Below, piece by piece: positions 12,801 through 26,470 of a stretch of 64,000 nucleotides of DNA. The DNA lies in NCBI GenBank assembly GCA_023376005.1, contig CM042157.1, forward strand, positions 63,359,177 to 63,423,176. The letters are read 5' to 3'. Position numbers and translations under genes: made by a program. The stretch's first letter is position 1; each line of letters begins with the position of its first letter. Under the pieces are notes generated by a model that saw only the letters and a program-made list of their open reading frames with translations, had not been told where the DNA came from and did no database searches. Source of the stretch: Doryteuthis pealeii. Taxonomy: Eukaryota > Mollusca > Cephalopoda > Myopsida > Loliginidae.

Positions 12801-12884
12801 TGTGTAATTATTTGTATTATAGTTACTTGGAGCTATAAATTCTTTACTAAGAATTATTATAGTTAGTTTCTTGAAGCCATATAC

Positions 12885-13155
12885 TGTTGGAACGCGTGAT
12901 TAATGTTAAAGTCATGGGAAATGGACTTGTTGCCCCGAGTTCAAATCCTGGATGTGGTAATTGCATTTCACTTAGCGCTAATACCATTGAAAGGTATGAT
13001 CCTACTCTTCCCTAGCTATGGATAAATAGTACGGCAGACTGGGCTCTTTAACCTTGGTTAGGCAACACGGTCTAGGAGAAGGAAAACTCTGAATTCAAAC
13101 CTGTTGAACTCCGCTTAAGAAATTGACCTTGTCACATCCTCTGGCAGAGGGTTGG
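12885..13155 (+). repeat. tRNA-derived SINE family 2
   Basis: The head contains GTTAAAGTCATGGGAAATGG and the B box GAGTTCAAATCCTGG. The body includes cacttagcgctaatacc, actgggctctttaacctt and tctaggagaaggaaaactct. Full or partial copies lie at 40810-41095 (-), 42210-42360 (-), 44540-44768 (-), 52205-52415 (-), 31062-31180 (+), 33170-33275 (-) and 22345-22440 (-). Confidence 0.7.
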
Positions 13156-13296
13156 TAAAATATAACTGTTTGTAAACTGATGATATTAGTAACAATCTAC
13201 GACACCATTGAAGGCCTATTTTATGTTTGCTCAGTTAATTTTTACTGCTGTTATACATTACAGCATTATATCATTGAAATCTTCTTTTGCACATTA

Positions 13297-13553
13297 AAAA
13301 AAAAAAATAAGTCATTGGGCAGCTTAATGTTGGTATCAGCCCGAGAGACGAGCGAGGACTCTATCCCCTTTTCACTAGCGCTAGACAAAGAAGATTATTT
13401 AGCATCTGAGTGGAGTGCCACACCTACCTCCAGCTCCTCACTTTAACGCACAGATCCCTGTGGCTACTCATAGCGGAATTGGCGAGGCCGTATCGAACCA
13501 AAACCTTGATTCCTAGCCGAACACTCTACCGACTGAACAAACCAGCCCCTTTT
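13297..13553 (-). repeat. tRNA-derived SINE family 1 (arm-A copy)
   Basis: Poly-T marks the SINE tail. On the minus strand the head has an A box (TAGTTCAGTCGGTAGAG in the cleaner copy) and a B box GGTTCGATACGG. Same family as 40405, 47426 and 59506. Confidence 0.75.
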
Positions 13554-14391
13554 GCAATTATATATATATAATATATAATAGATGTATATAATATGCATCA
13601 CCACCACCTGGTTAAAAATAATCCCCAGTCATAACCCCTACTCCCCACCCCACCCCAAGATGATGAGAAAAACTGAAACCAAAACCTTTCAAAATTGTAT
13701 ATAAAGCCTCATGAATTTTCTGTTTACCATTTAATAAAAGTTGGTAGTCTTGATGAAAGCGTGTATACACAGATACCTGTGGGTAGAAACGGGGTAATCT
13801 GAACATTAGCTACATAAATAAGAGTAACCTCTCCTTGTTGTTCACTTGTTTGTGCTTGCCCATTATTGAAATGAACTCAATTGTATTAAGAACACATTTT
13901 ATGTATTCTTCGTATTAAAACATGCAGTTTTATTGATTCAAACAAATTCGTATTTTCAGTGTAGATTTACGGTGAAATGAAAAACAATGGCTTCCTCAAT
14001 GTGAAACAAACAAGGGGAGATTACTCTCATTTATGTAGCTAATGTTCAGATTACCAGAAACAGATCTATAACTGCAAATTATCTGATTTTAGCCCTTTTT
14101 GATAAAAATTTCTGAAAATGATGTTCAGTTTACCCACAGTAACAGTTCTAAAATATTTCTTTGGATAAAATGCAACCCCCAACTTTTATAACAGTTATCC
14201 AGTTTAGTTATTCCTTGAAATACCTATCCCCACTTGAAAAATGTTGAGATTTCAAATTGATTCCAAAGGAATTATAGTATGGCAGTGAACACAGTTGCCT
14301 TTTTTAAGGGAATATTACATAGGGCAGAGTGGATATATTTTGTGTATTTTTATTTATTTTTATTTTATTTATTTTTTTAAATCTGGGAAAT

Positions 14392-15005
14392 TCTATTATA
14401 TGGATTTGTGTTTTTTCTGTCTGTAACCGAAAACTAATTACTACTCAAGTCACAATTTCCTTGTTATTGACATCACTATCTCCATGATATTAATTTCATT
14501 TAAATCTCAATTATTAATAAAATTTGGTACATTATTAATACGTTAACATATCTACATTATTAACAACATGCAATGATATTTATATATGCAACAAATAGCG
14601 GTTTAACGTGTCAACGGGAAGGTAATTGCATATTGATATTAAGAATGTGATTTTATTAAATATGTGCACTTAGTATTATGATTTTAACTGTTTGGTTTTA
14701 TTTTAATGAAATATAAGCAAAAATCTCTTCAATTATTCTTAAAGAAAATCGATTAACAAGATAAAATAAACTGTCATTTATTCTTTACTTCCTCTTTAAC
14801 TAAATACTAGATTAGAAAAAATATAATGAAAGACGAGTTGATGGGAAAGTCAGTTTCAGTTGTTCTATTTTTCGATTATACTCCCTCTGTTTCAAATCTT
14901 TTTTTCTGCATTCTTATTTAGTTTCATTTAGCGTTTCAATTAATACGATATTTCATTACATTAAAACTTAAATACTTGCACCCAGAGGGTGCATATATTT
15001 GCTAG
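14392..15005 (+). mobile_element. Non-autonomous Helitron family 1 (arm-A copy)
   Basis: Starts TCTATTATATGG and ends with hairpin GCACCCAGAGGGTGC, then ATATATTTGCTAG followed by T. Helitrons end in CTRR after a short GC-rich hairpin and insert between A and T; both are seen. It lies 38 bases upstream of the copied RPP30 exon. Confidence 0.82.
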
Positions 15006-15043
15006 TTCTATTAAAAATAAACTGTTACCATTTTATTTTGTAG

Positions 15044-15261
15044 CTGCCAGAAAAGCTGGTCGGTCAGTGTTAGTATTTCTCGACTGGACAACCTCCCAAA
15101 GCAAGACAAGTGGGTAGCCAGTGCTACAGACCGCCGACTTTAGAAAGCGAAGGTGAAGGATCGGCTACAGAGAATTCCGAAGACCAAATGAAGAAATTGG
15201 TTCCGGTTCGGAAGAGAGGCTACCATGAACCTCCGACCAAAAAGAAAAAGATATGACGTAA
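15044..15261 (+). pseudogene. Duplicated, frameshifted copy of the RPP30 last exon (arm A)
   Basis: Plus-strand copy with the same acceptor (ttttgtag) and the same end ATGACGTAA as the exon at 38646-38869. It carries several one-base indels: one A lost early, others in the acidic part and near the end. The frame breaks after about 10 codons. It lies in the inverted arm A, whose indel density suggests either a decayed duplicate or unpolished long-read sequence. Confidence 0.8.
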
Positions 15262-16529
15262 CCAAGTCATTTTTTTCCTCACTGCTTAAAATGACAAAAA
15301 AAAAAAAAAATAAAAACTCAAGAGACAAAAAAGACAAAAAAAAAAAACATTGGGCTAATAATTTCCTGTGATAGAGAAAGAGATCATTGTTTGTTATGAT
15401 GACATTCAACCTGCTGATAAATTTGGATGTTTCAATGACGGTGGCGGACATCTTGTTATGGCATAAATGCTGTTTTTAATAGAAAAGTGTGTTTGGCTGA
15501 TTTGTTGATAGTAAGATTTTTCTTTTTCTTTTTTAAAATGATACTTTTTTTTTGGTTATTTCCTAGAAGTCTAAACATAAACAAAGGGGAACCACTTCTG
15601 ATTTATAAATTATCTTAACTCTTAACATCCGTTGAGAATTTTCTAAGACAGAGCATTACTAGTAAGGAAAGAAAATGGATAAAAATGACCTTTGCATCTA
15701 ATATTACTGTTATTTCCTTAAATCAAAGACATTCTAAATAGTTTAATAGTATAAATCAAACAAATCGTTGAGAATTTTAAGACAGAGCATTACTATTAAG
15801 GATAATGAAAAAAGGATTAAAATGACCTTTGCATCTAAATTACCTGTTATTTCCCTAAATCAAGACTTCTAAAATGTTTAATATATTAAATTTAAACAAA
15901 AGCTATCGTTTAGGGCGATTAGGAAAATGAAATGAGACTTCTGCCAGTGAATGAGGTGTATAGGACAGTTAAAAAGCTCAGACTGCCCTACTATCGACTG
16001 GAAATCAGGTGTTAGGATGTTAAGAGTAACTCTTAACATCCTTAACCACTGATTCCACCGACCGGAACACATTCATTTCCTAATTACCAAAATGAAAGCC
16101 TTTGTATTAAATGTAATTTAAGACATTTAGAAGTCTTTTAATTTTAAGGTAAAACAGGTAAGTTTTAAATGAAACACATTTTTATCCATTTTTGATAAAA
16201 TAGTATAGAATTGGGCTGGACTTAGGAAATTCCAACAGGATGTTAGAGTTGAAACTAACCGTAAGCCCTGACCCTACCCAGTCTTCTTTTTCTATATCAA
16301 TAAATAAATGATTAGTCAGTCAAGAGTGGTCCCCCTTTGTTTATGTATAGATTTTATAGGAAACGAACCATTTTTTATATACATTGTCAACTTTTAGTGG
16401 ATACATTTCTTTTTTTTTGGGGGGGGGTAGGAGGGGAAATGCATTGTGACTTTTGTATGATATCATCATATGTCGCGCCAGTAGCGCGATACCATGACAA
16501 TCTCTCACAACCCTCCCTATCAACTCATT

Positions 16530-17000
16530 GACTCGGAGGTCCTTCACAACAGCAATGCTGCATCTGCACATAGCGGTCTATGTAGGTCTTTGCTGACGTC
16601 CGCAATGTAAGTCATGTGCGCGGTTTCCACAGAAGGACATCGCTTAGATCAATCTTACTTCTCCAGCATTGTCCGGCGATGTCTTGTTCACCTTATCTCA
16701 GATGTTGTGTAACAGGGTAGTGGGTCGTATATCTGCTTTCTGTGGATGTTGCTTCCACTATTTGTTCAAGATCACACTGCAGCATCCTGTGCAACTCCCA
16801 TCCAGTCTATTTTCAGGTGCCTTGTCAATGAGTCCAAGTGGTGCAGCCAACAACAGCACCGACACCACCACGGCCTGGAAGAAATGTCGCTTAACTTGTT
16901 ACGAGGACCTTGATCTCCATATAACTGACAGTCTGTTTATACGAACCATGCCTTCTCTATCCGTGCATCAACATCAGCTTCTGTGGATGAGATATTACTA
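16530..17000 (-). repeat. LINE reverse-transcriptase C-terminal fragment (damaged)
   Basis: Minus-strand copy of the fragment at 36830-37330, with indels. Peptide blocks include DVLFT/LSVIW- and MLRV-like stretches. See the clearer copy. Confidence 0.55.
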
Positions 17001-17279
17001 CCTAAAATACGAAATTTGTTCAAATCAATACAACTGCATGTTTAACACGAAAAATGAATGTGTCTTATTGTGCTTGCACATTATTTGAAATGAACTTATT
17101 GTTATTAAAGAACACATTTATGAATATTTTTCATGTTAAATTTAGTGTATTGATTGAACAATCATATTTCAGTTTAGATTTATGGTGAAATGAAATGGCA
17201 ACCAAAACAAGAGCTTCCTCAAAGTGAAACAAACAAGGAAGATTACTCTCATTTATGTAGCTAATGTTCAGATTACCCA

Positions 17280-17650
17280 AATCGATTATCAATCTACAGC
17301 AATGAAGTACGTGTGACAGAGGACAAGTTGAGTGGCGGCATGAAAACTTGCGCTTGAGCGTGTAGACTGACCGTAAGGATCGAACCCAGCGTCCTTCAAT
17401 GCGAAAAGGCACACTTGGCGCGGCACCGGAATCAGATGCACTGTCCCTATGTGAACGCCAGATGCCTGGATGATAGCTGCGGCATTCCGGCACCTGGGAT
17501 TGAGTTGACAGTCCTATGTGAGCACAGAGCCCGGATGATAGAAGCAGACCTGTGTATAAATAGAAGGAAACACCCAGAAGCGGTGAGTGCAGAACATGTG
17601 TTGCTACAGTACTGCTGAGAGATTCGACAACAACGAAGAAGAAGAAGAAG
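17280..17650 (+). repeat. GC-richer dispersed repeat with tRNA-like B box
   Basis: Contains internally repeated modules (gatgatagctgcggcattcc, gggattgagttgacagtcc). Copies lie at 25400-25720 (-) and 36220-36520 (-). In the 36.4 kb copy GCGGGTTCGATCCTAGG looks like a Pol III B box, so it may be SINE-derived. Confidence 0.45.
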
Positions 17651-18368
17651 TCGTGGTGTTTACAAAGAGAAAGTTTAGCCTGCGAGAAGGCATTGGACTC
17701 GCTTCTTTTGGGCCCCCTCAACAAAACTTGTTGAGTTAAATTCTTTATTTCCCCCTCTATTTTTTCCTATAGTATGAAACAAAATTGGAATAACAAAGGA
17801 TGAGTCCTTGGTAAGATCAAACGCATTCTCTTGTAGCACAATGTGTGTGTGTGTGTGCGCGTGCTTGGATGGGTTAAGTCAGTGTTCTTTTGAAAAGTGA
17901 TATCCAATGCTCTCCAACAGGATACATTGTAATAAAATATATATTCAAATTAATGAGTGACAATCTATCACCCTCCTCCAAAATACAATATATCTCTCGG
18001 AAAAAAGACTATCACCCCACCCACCACAAGTCACATGTAGTCACCACACCCCCTAAAAAATGGTTTCATGAAGTTTCAATTAGATTCACATATAAAGGGA
18101 AATTGATGGAGACGGCAAACACCAAAGTTCAATAAATCCACACCCTGCTTTTGTAAAATTTTATTCCCTCATTTTCTATAAGAAAAAGCAAATAAAAAGA
18201 GATAAAATCAAGAATATATTTGAAAAAATTAAAAATAATTAGAAAATGATTAAAAACGTAAGAAATTATAAAGATAAAATATAATAAAAAATACAAACGA
18301 GAATAATAATAAAAATAAACAAAAAAAAAATATATAAGATAAAATAAAATATATAGAAAATAATTTTT

Positions 18369-18712
18369 GGTACCATTATTAGTATGTGATACCTTTTGAA
18401 TGTGGCTACAAATCAATTCTCTATAATATGTGCCTACCATAAAAAGCATATTATAAGGTTAATAGCTAATAACGCTAACTCTAACCCTATTTCAGAATTT
18501 AGATATTTTAGATTAAATAGATCTGATCATGTAAATTATGATAAATTCTTTTTAATTACTATATAACAGCTTATGCTGAATTGCATTTCTTGAAATTGAA
18601 TATGTGAAAAATAATTAGTTTCAATAATTTGTCCTACTACTATATCTAAATGAATAACTCTTACTGAGGTAGGACACATTCAAACCGGGTAGGCCACATA
18701 ATATATGGCACC
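18369..18712 (+). mobile_element. TIR element without minisatellite expansion
   Basis: GGTACCATTATTAGTATGTG at the left and GTAGGCCACATAATATATGG..CACC at the right, about 345 bases, with one terminal unit only. Reference form for the expanded copies at 2749 and 4860. Confidence 0.65.
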
Positions 18713-18775
18713 AAATTTTTATTATCTATACATAAAATATATAACAAGTGATAATTTTTATTTTTTTAACCTCTT

Positions 18776-18803
18776 AGCAACGCGGGTAGCCTGCTAGTTT
18801 ATA
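18776..18803 (+). mobile_element. Helitron family 2 3' terminus
   Basis: Contains agcaacgCGGGTAGCCTGCTAG followed by T. Copies at about 24170-24200 and 34995-35025 (-) keep GGCAACGCC as a hairpin before CTAG. Confidence 0.45.
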
Positions 18804-18979
18804 AAAATTATTAAAAATCTTTATTATTAAGATTTTTTTTAATGAGTTGAAAATTATATTTTGGAATTAAATTTCTTACAATTCAAATTTAAATTTGCCC
18901 GGATTATTTTTTGTTTTTTATCAATTCTGTATTAATAAGTGAAATATTAAACCAAGGGAAGTAACTCTTACTACAAATT

Positions 18980-18989
18980 NNNNNNNNNN
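18980..18989. other. Assembly gap (10 N)
   Basis: Ten Ns. Arm A ends directly at this gap. Confidence 1.
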
Positions 18990-19480
18990 CCGCGCATGGT
19001 TAAGGACAAAATCCTGGTGGCTGTACAGTCCATGACATGCAACACTCCACTTTACATATACTTAGGCTAGACGAGTGGTGGAGAGACCCACCCAGATCAA
19101 TCGGCTAGTCAGTCAACCTAGCACCTATATGATTGTCCCAATCCAATTGATCTTATGGCAACCCCAACCCCTTTTCTTATGCTAGAAGGCAGTGGCTGAG
19201 GGAATTAATGTCCTTGGTATGATGTTAAACTACATCTAATGGTGAATTCCAATTCTGAAGCTCTGGAAGTGTGGAGTACCCCTTCATTGCCATTACTCCA
19301 AGTCTACACTGCACCGTAGTGCTGTACCGTTTAGTGTCCCATCTATGGCATAGATAGAAAAAATAAGTTTAAAAAATGCGTTAAATATGAATACCATCAA
19401 TGAAAAAACAAAACACCTTCGACATAGAATAACCCAATAAGGTTGACATGCCGTAAAATCCAACCAATCACCAAAATGTC
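18990..19480 (-). repeat. Dispersed repeat with GGCATGTCAACC motif
   Basis: Minus-strand copy of a family with a conserved (a)tggcatgtcaacc..ttatttta end and a distal aggttccatccttaagcaat end. Other copies: 22610-22970 (+), 30580-30950 (-), 33395-33760 (+), 44770-45030 (-), 45250-45760 (+), 61545-62000 (+). No coding capacity. Confidence 0.6.
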
Positions 19481-19496
19481 GATGAATTCTGAATTA

Positions 19497-19803
19497 CCGT
19501 ATTTGACGGACGCACCTTTTTTCCAAAATGTTGTCTCAAAAAATTGCCCTGCGTCTTATACATGTAGGTGAAGTTTGAGACCTGCGTAGGACTAGGCTAA
19601 TCTTCCCTATGATCTCACTAACCCAGCTTACGCTCAGTAATTTTACATACCCTGTACTCAAATTGCTTTTATACAGCTATGTTTCTGCTTGTGTAATGCA
19701 CAGCTAGACGTTTTCAACAATATATGCTTAAATACACTAAAAACCTTTTTTCCCGAATCTGACCTGCTGAAATGGGGGTGCGTATTATATTCCGTCAAAT
19801 ACG
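19497..19803. mobile_element. MITE with CGTATTTGACGGA inverted ends
   Basis: Starts accgtatttgacggacgcac and ends ggtgcgtattatattccgtc then aaatacg. The ends are inverted copies and the interior has no coding. The terminal sequence recalls widespread animal hAT-like MITEs. Confidence 0.6.
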
Positions 19804-20287
19804 TAATCTCTCGTGATCTCGGCAATATATTCTAGTTTTTATTATCAATAATATCTATTGCTTCCCGAACACACACCCCCATTTTAATTTTAAAAACTTT
19901 CTCCGTTTTTCACAATAAACAGACATAAACAAATGCAGCCTATTTGATAGTATACAATACATAGAACAGTTAATTTCAGAGCCGAACAAATGACTAAAGG
20001 GAGGTAACTCGAGGCGATGAGTAGTAAATCTTTAACTGTCTCATCTGGATTGAAGCAATTTTACTTTGGAAAGAAAGGTACAATTAATTTGAAATCAATA
20101 TATATTAAACTCATATAATATATATATATATATATATATAATATATATGTGTGGTGTGTGTGTGTGGTTGTGTACATATTTATATTGATAATATTTAAAA
20201 TATTAAAAAAATCTGCTATAAATCCAGAATACAAAATAAATTTAATTATTAATTATATAAGTATAATAATTACTAATGAATTTCACA

Positions 20288-20327
<40 letters not shown>

Positions 20328-20875
20328 ATACCTTGCCTAGCGCAAGTTAATCAGCCGTTTGATCAGCGTCTGTTTACATTTTTGAAATCTACGACAGCCG
20401 TTTTGTTTCGGCGTTTGTTTACCATGCGTTTATATCAACAATTTTAAATAGACTGATCGACCATAGACAAAAATCTCAATATTCTTATTTCTGTGATACA
20501 TTATTTTTCCTCAAATACGAGAAGCCCTGATGAAGATTATGAAACAGATCGAACACGCAGCGTAGGCGAAATAAAATTACTCGTTTATGAACTGTGTGTT
20601 TTAATTTTTTCATAATATACATATATGTGTTGAGTGTACATATCATATATATATCGTTCTGTAAATAGTATTATATATGTGTGTGTATGTTCATATGCTT
20701 ATATAATGTGTGTTGTATATAGTTGAAAAAATGAATAAATGGAAGAAACATTAAATGATATATAGGATATTTTAATCATATTACTTATATCTCTATATAT
20801 ATCATTTATTATTTTTCTTTGTTATTCATTTTATTCAACATATGTGGTGTATTTCAGTTTCATTTTTTACATATA

Positions 20876-20913
<38 letters not shown>

Positions 20914-21290
20914 ATCAGTGGTAGATTGTCGATGAAATACCAATAGCTAACGGGGTTAAGCAAGTAGATGTCTTGGCCCCAACACTATTCTCAATATTCT
21001 TTCTGTAATATTAACTCACGCATTCCAGCATTATGAGAAGGGTGTCCTCTTTGAATTTAGAACCACAAGGGTTTTCGACTTAGAAGATTCAACTTCAAGT
21101 CGAAGACATCATACACCCTTATTAGAGAATTCTTTTACGCAACGTACGTTGATTTCTGGCTCATACTGAGGATGATATTCAAAAATACTTGTAACTCTCT
21201 TGTAGCCTCGCGCACTGCTTTTGGATTAAACAATAAGCTTTATGAAGAAAAATAATGTCGACCCCGTAAAAAGGAACCATATATCAAACC
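19804..21290. other. AT-rich non-coding stretch with microsatellites
   Basis: Holds (AT)n, (TG)n and (CA)n runs and the degenerate hammerhead-like motif at 20524. No gene seen. Confidence 0.6.
20524..20567 (+). ncRNA. Hammerhead-like motif, degenerate
   Basis: CTGATGA at 20527-20533, extra A, stem II GATT/GATC, GAA then a stray C, stem III ACGC/GCGT, cleavage GUA, stem I GCC/GGC. One base in the GAAA element appears lost. Confidence 0.4.
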
Positions 21291-21499
21291 GTATAGTGAA
21301 AAGTAACCGTTAATCAAACCAACTGTAATTCATAGTACTCGTTTGATATTGTTGAACCTTCACTACTTGAATACACTGCCTTTGAGAGCCTTTTGATGCT
21401 GAGATTCCCTGCTCGTCTAGAAGGCATCTGTGCCTTGGAAGGCTTGAAAAATGGTTATGGTCTAATACCAGCATATCCCATAAAAAAATTATTATAGTC

Positions 21500-22300
21500 A
21501 TGCGTGTTGAGTTTCTATTGTACACCTCGGAAACATGGACAGTATATACTACTTAAAATTCTTAACACTTCATCAGGAATGTTTAAGACGCATTCTAAAC
21601 ATCAAGTGGACACACCAGTCTTTATAAACAGGATGCCAAGCATCAAAACCTCTCATCATAATGGCCCAAATGCGATGGCAGTCATGTGAGCATATGAGTG
21701 ATGTTAGAATGCTAAAGCAATTCCTTTATGGTCAGCTGCATGATGGCAAAAGGCCACAGCATAACCTTGGAAGAGTAGTATAAGGATTGCTTAAAAAACA
21801 AACCTTGTAAAAAAAAATAGATCCTGACAACTGGAAAAACTGGCATTGAAGAGAACTGACTGGAGAATCCATGTGGATGATGGCTGTTCAGTTTTGAGAG
21901 TGAAAGAATTGAGCATGAAAACCTCAAGCGCCAACTTCGAAAGGGATACACCTGTCATATTGGAGAGAACATGATGTTGAAATGTCAGACATTTGGTCGA
22001 ATTCTGCTTTCTAAGCTGGATATGTCAATCATAGAAATCTATCAGGACAATTATCAAACTCCAGAAACAAACAATGTGTCTTGTGCAATTGTAAATCAGC
22101 TTCTGGTTTTAAGAGACATATGGTGGTGCATAAGCATCAAATTTTATCATCTGATCAATCCATCCAGTGGGAAAGACGTCCTTCTTATGTCATATTTGCA
22201 GCAAACTTTGGATCTGCAGCCGATTGATGAGTTATTTGAGAGCTCAGGAGAGAAAGGTTCTGGGTGCGGTTATAGGATTGTGAGGACGACAGTGATCTGT
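21500..22300 (+). repeat. Non-LTR retrotransposon (LINE) C-terminal fragment, frameshifted
   Basis: Matches 32280-33075 with indels. Recognisable pieces: post-RT region (PKQLLYGQLHDGKR-like) and a Cys/His finger tail. Confidence 0.65.
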
Positions 22301-22308
22301 AAAGATTA

Positions 22309-22353
<45 letters not shown>

Positions 22354-25300
22354 ACCCCTCCGCCCACGAGCAGGATGTACACAAGATCAATTCCTTAAGC
22401 GGAGTTTAATAGGTTTGAATTCAGAGTTTTCCTTCTAGACTGTGTGTGTGTGTTGATGAGCCTGTATGCTGAGCATATGTATGTATGTATATATGCGTGG
22501 TCTGTATGCTTGGTAATTATATATATGTATGTGTGTGTGTGTGTGTGAAAATAGATATAGATGTACATATATATATATATGAAAATAGATATAGATGACA
22601 TATATATATGTTGGTTGGTTGAGTTGTTGAGTTTTATGGCATGTCAACCCCTGTGAGTTTTTTTTTTAATTCAAAGACGTTTTTTTCTTTTATTCATTCT
22701 TGAGGATATTTCAATTTAAAAAATCAATTTTTATTAACACATTTTTTTAAACTCATTTTTTCTATTTAACCCATACATGGAATTATAGCCGATACTACCA
22801 CTCCCGGTTAGAGTGGATCTGGAAGTAATGTGATGAAGGGTAATCCACATTCCCAGAGCTCCAGAACTGTAACCTCATAAAAAGGTTAGGCCTCCTAAGG
22901 CAATAGGATTGGGCAATCAGCTCAGCTGCCAAGGTTCCATCCTTAAGCAATATATATATGGGTAATTCCATGTCAAATATTCCAGGCCATATCACCATCA
23001 CCTTCAATTTTTCTGAAATTTTGTACATGTGTGGACGTGTTAAAGTTAGACATTCCCCAAAATTGACTTCTAATTCCAAAATTGGCGGAGTTATGTTGAT
23101 TTTAACTCGACAAATTTGGGGGGGGGTCGCGAAAAATGGCGACTTTTGTCACCTATTTTATCTGTAAAATGAATTCTAGTGCCTCCCTACTCCTAAGAAT
23201 TGGTTTATAAAAACATTTTTGCCAGAGGAATCCAAAAATTCTATCCAAAAAGTCTTAAAGTCAACCAATTTTAAGTTATTGATGACTTCTGATTTTATCA
23301 TAGCAAGATCAATATCCCAATGTGGCACTGAATGTATGACAAAGATTTTTTTCTTTATTATTTCATATCTATTGAACATTATTTGTACCAAAAGGATAGT
23401 TTGGTTTTGTTCAGAAGCAACTAAAAAAATTGTAAAATTTCCCATTTCAATTTTTCTGAAATTTTGTCCAGATGTGGACTAACGTAAAAACAGACAATCA
23501 CCAAAATTTGTACTTCAAATTCCAAAAATTGGCGGAATTAGTCGAATTTTTAAAATTTGGTGGTCGGTAGCAAACAATGGCGACTTTTTTGTAATCTATT
23601 TTTGTCTGTAAAATTAGTTCTATAGCTTCCCTACTCCTAAAAATGCTTTATAGAAGCATTTTTTGCCTAAGGAATCAGAAAAGTTTGAAATTTAACCAGT
23701 TTTAAATTATTAACGATTTCCGATTTGCAAAATTTAACTGATGTTGTAGCTTCGGTTCTGTGCACACACCAAACTATCTTTTGGTAAAAATAAGGAGAAA
23801 AGATATGTAAAATATAATAGAAAACATTTCTTGCCTTAGATTCAGTACCAATTGGGATATGATCTTGCGATGAAAAAAATCAGATGTTTGAAACAATAAG
23901 CGGACCTGCGTTTGAATTCAGATTCGCTCCGAAACAAATTTTACTTGATACAAGGAAATAAATCTTTATCAATAATTAATTTGTAGTAAGAGTTACTTCC
24001 CTTGGTTTAATATTCTACTTATTTAATACAGAATGATAAAAAACAAAAAATAATCCGGCAAATTTCTAAATTTTTTTGAATTGTAGAGAAATTTAATTCC
24101 GAAATTATAATTTTCAACTCATTTAAAAAAAATCTTAATAATAAAGATTTTTAATAATTCATTATAAACTAGCAGAGCTACCCGGCGTTGCCTAGAGGTT
24201 AAAAAATAATAAAAATTATTCACTTGTTATATATGTTTATGTATAGATAATAAAAATTTGTGCCATTATATTATGTGGCCTACCCGGTTTGAATGTGTCC
24301 TACCTCAGTAAGAGTATTCATTTAGATATAGTAGTAGAACAATTTATTGAAACTAATTATTTTTCACAATATTCAATTTCAAGAAATGCAATTCACTCAT
24401 AAGCTGTATATAGTAAAGAATAATTAAAAAGAATTTATCATAATTTACACGAATCAGATATCTATTTAAATTTTAAAATAGGGTTAGATTAGCAGTTATT
24501 ATTAACCTTATAATATGCTTTTTATGGTAGGCCACATACTATAAGAGATTTCATTAGACCACATCTATAAATTGGTTACCAAAAATTATTTTCTATATAT
24601 TTGTTTTATCTTTTATCTTTATATATTTTTTTTTGAAGTTGTTTATTTTTATTATTATTCTCGTTTGTATGTTTTTATTATATTTTATCTTTATTAATTT
24701 CTTAGTTTTTAATCATTTTCTAATTATTTTTAATTTTTCAAAATATTCTTGATTTATACTCTTATTTATTTGCTTTCTTATAGAAAATGAGGAATAAAAT
24801 TTTTACAAAAGCAGGGTGTGGATTTATTGAACTTTGGTGTTTGCCGGTCTCCATCAATTTCCCTTTATATGGTAATCTGAATTGAAACTTCATGAAACCA
24901 TTTTTTAGGGGGGGTGTACACATGTGACGGTGTGGTGGGTGATAGTCTTTTTTTTTTTGTCTTTTTTCGAGAGATATATTGTTATTTTGGAGGAGGGTGA
25001 TACATTGTCACTCATTAATTTGAATATATATTTTATTAACAAGTATATCCTGTTGGAGAGCATGGATATCCTTGTTTCAAAGAAACACTGACTTAACCCA
25101 TCCAAGCACGCGCACACACACACACATTGTGCTACAAGAGAATTCTTTGAATCTTACCAAGACTTCATCCTTTGTTATTTCCAATTTGTTTCATACTAGA
25201 AAAAAAATAGAGGGGGGAAATAAAGATTTAACTCAACAAGTTTTTGTTGAGGGGCCCAAAAAGAAGCGAGTCCAATGCCTTCTCGCAGGCTAAACTTTCT

Positions 25301-25999
25301 CTTTGTAAACACCGAGCTTCTTCTTCTTCTTCGTTGTTGTCGAATCCTCTAAGCAGCTACTGTAGCAACACATGTTTCTGCACTCACCGCTTTCTGGGTG
25401 TTTCCTTCTATTTATAACAGGTCTGCTTCTATCATCCGGCTCTGTGCTTCACATACAGGACTGTCAACTCAATCCCAGTGCCGGAATGCCGCAGCTATCA
25501 TCCAGGCATCTGGCGTTCACATATGGGACAGTGGCATCTTGATTCCGGTGCCCGCGCCAAATGGGGCTGGCCTTTTCTCATTTGAAGGACACGCGTTCGA
25601 TCCTATGTCATCCTCAGACAGGCAAAGCCTAGCCACTTCCTTCAAGAATACAGCAAGTTTTCATGCCCGCCACTCAACTTGTGTTCTCTGTCACACGTAC
25701 TTCATTGCTGTAGATTGATAATCTGATTTGGTAATCTGAACATTAGCTACATAAATGAGAGTAATCTCACCTTGTTTGTTTCATTTGAGGAAGCTTCTGT
25801 TTTGGTTGGCCATTTTCATTTCACCGCTAAATCTACACTGAAAATATGAATTTCATAAATGTGTTCTATAAAACAATAAGTTCATTTCAAATAATGTGCA
25901 AGCACAATTAAGAACACATTTTATCTTTTTGTGTTAAACATGCAGTTGTATTGATTTGAACAAATTCGTATTTTAGGTAGTAATATCTCATCCACAGAA

Positions 26000-26470
26000 A
26001 GTGATGTTGATGCACGCATATGAGAAGGCATGGTCCCGCTATAAACAACTGTCAGTTATATGGAAGTCAAGACCTCCCACAAGTTTGAGCGACATTTCTT
26101 CTAGGCATGGTGGTGTCGGTGCTGTTGTATGGACTGCACCACTTGGACCTTGACAAGGCACCTGGAAAAATAGACTAGATGGGAGTGCCACAGGATGCTG
26201 CATGTGATCTTGAACAAATAGTGAAGCAACATCCTACAGAAGCAGATGTACGACCACATGCCCCTCTTGACAAAAAAACATCCGAGTAAGGTGAACAAGA
26301 CATGCTGGACACTGCTGGAGAAGTAGGACGACGTAATAAGTGACGTCCTTCTGTGAAACCGCGCACATGACATACTAGTGCGGAGTCCAGCAAAGACCTA
26401 CATAGACCAGCTATGTGCGGATGCAGCATCTTGCGGAGGACCTCCCGAGGTCAATGAGTGATAGGAGGGT
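26000..26470 (+). repeat. LINE C-terminal fragment (copy)
   Basis: Indel-rich copy of 36830-37330, same orientation. Confidence 0.6.

Larger units (their letters stand above)
9590..18979 (+). repeat. Large inverted-repeat arm A (partner: about 34812-44463)
   Basis: The order of landmarks matches arm A' in reverse complement over 9.4-9.7 kb: poly-pyrimidine tract 12.1 kb with poly-purine 41.4 kb, MITE 12643 with 41178, SINE 13297 with 40405, Helitron 14392 with 38909, exon copy 15044 with 38646, LINE 16.5 kb with 36.8 kb, TIR element 18369 with 35093. The arm stops exactly at the N gap. Confidence 0.85.

Noticed and set aside
17131..17724. 197-residue minus-strand frame
   Set aside because: Runs through a dispersed repeat present at 25.4 and 36.2 kb with broken frames in those copies; no domain seen.
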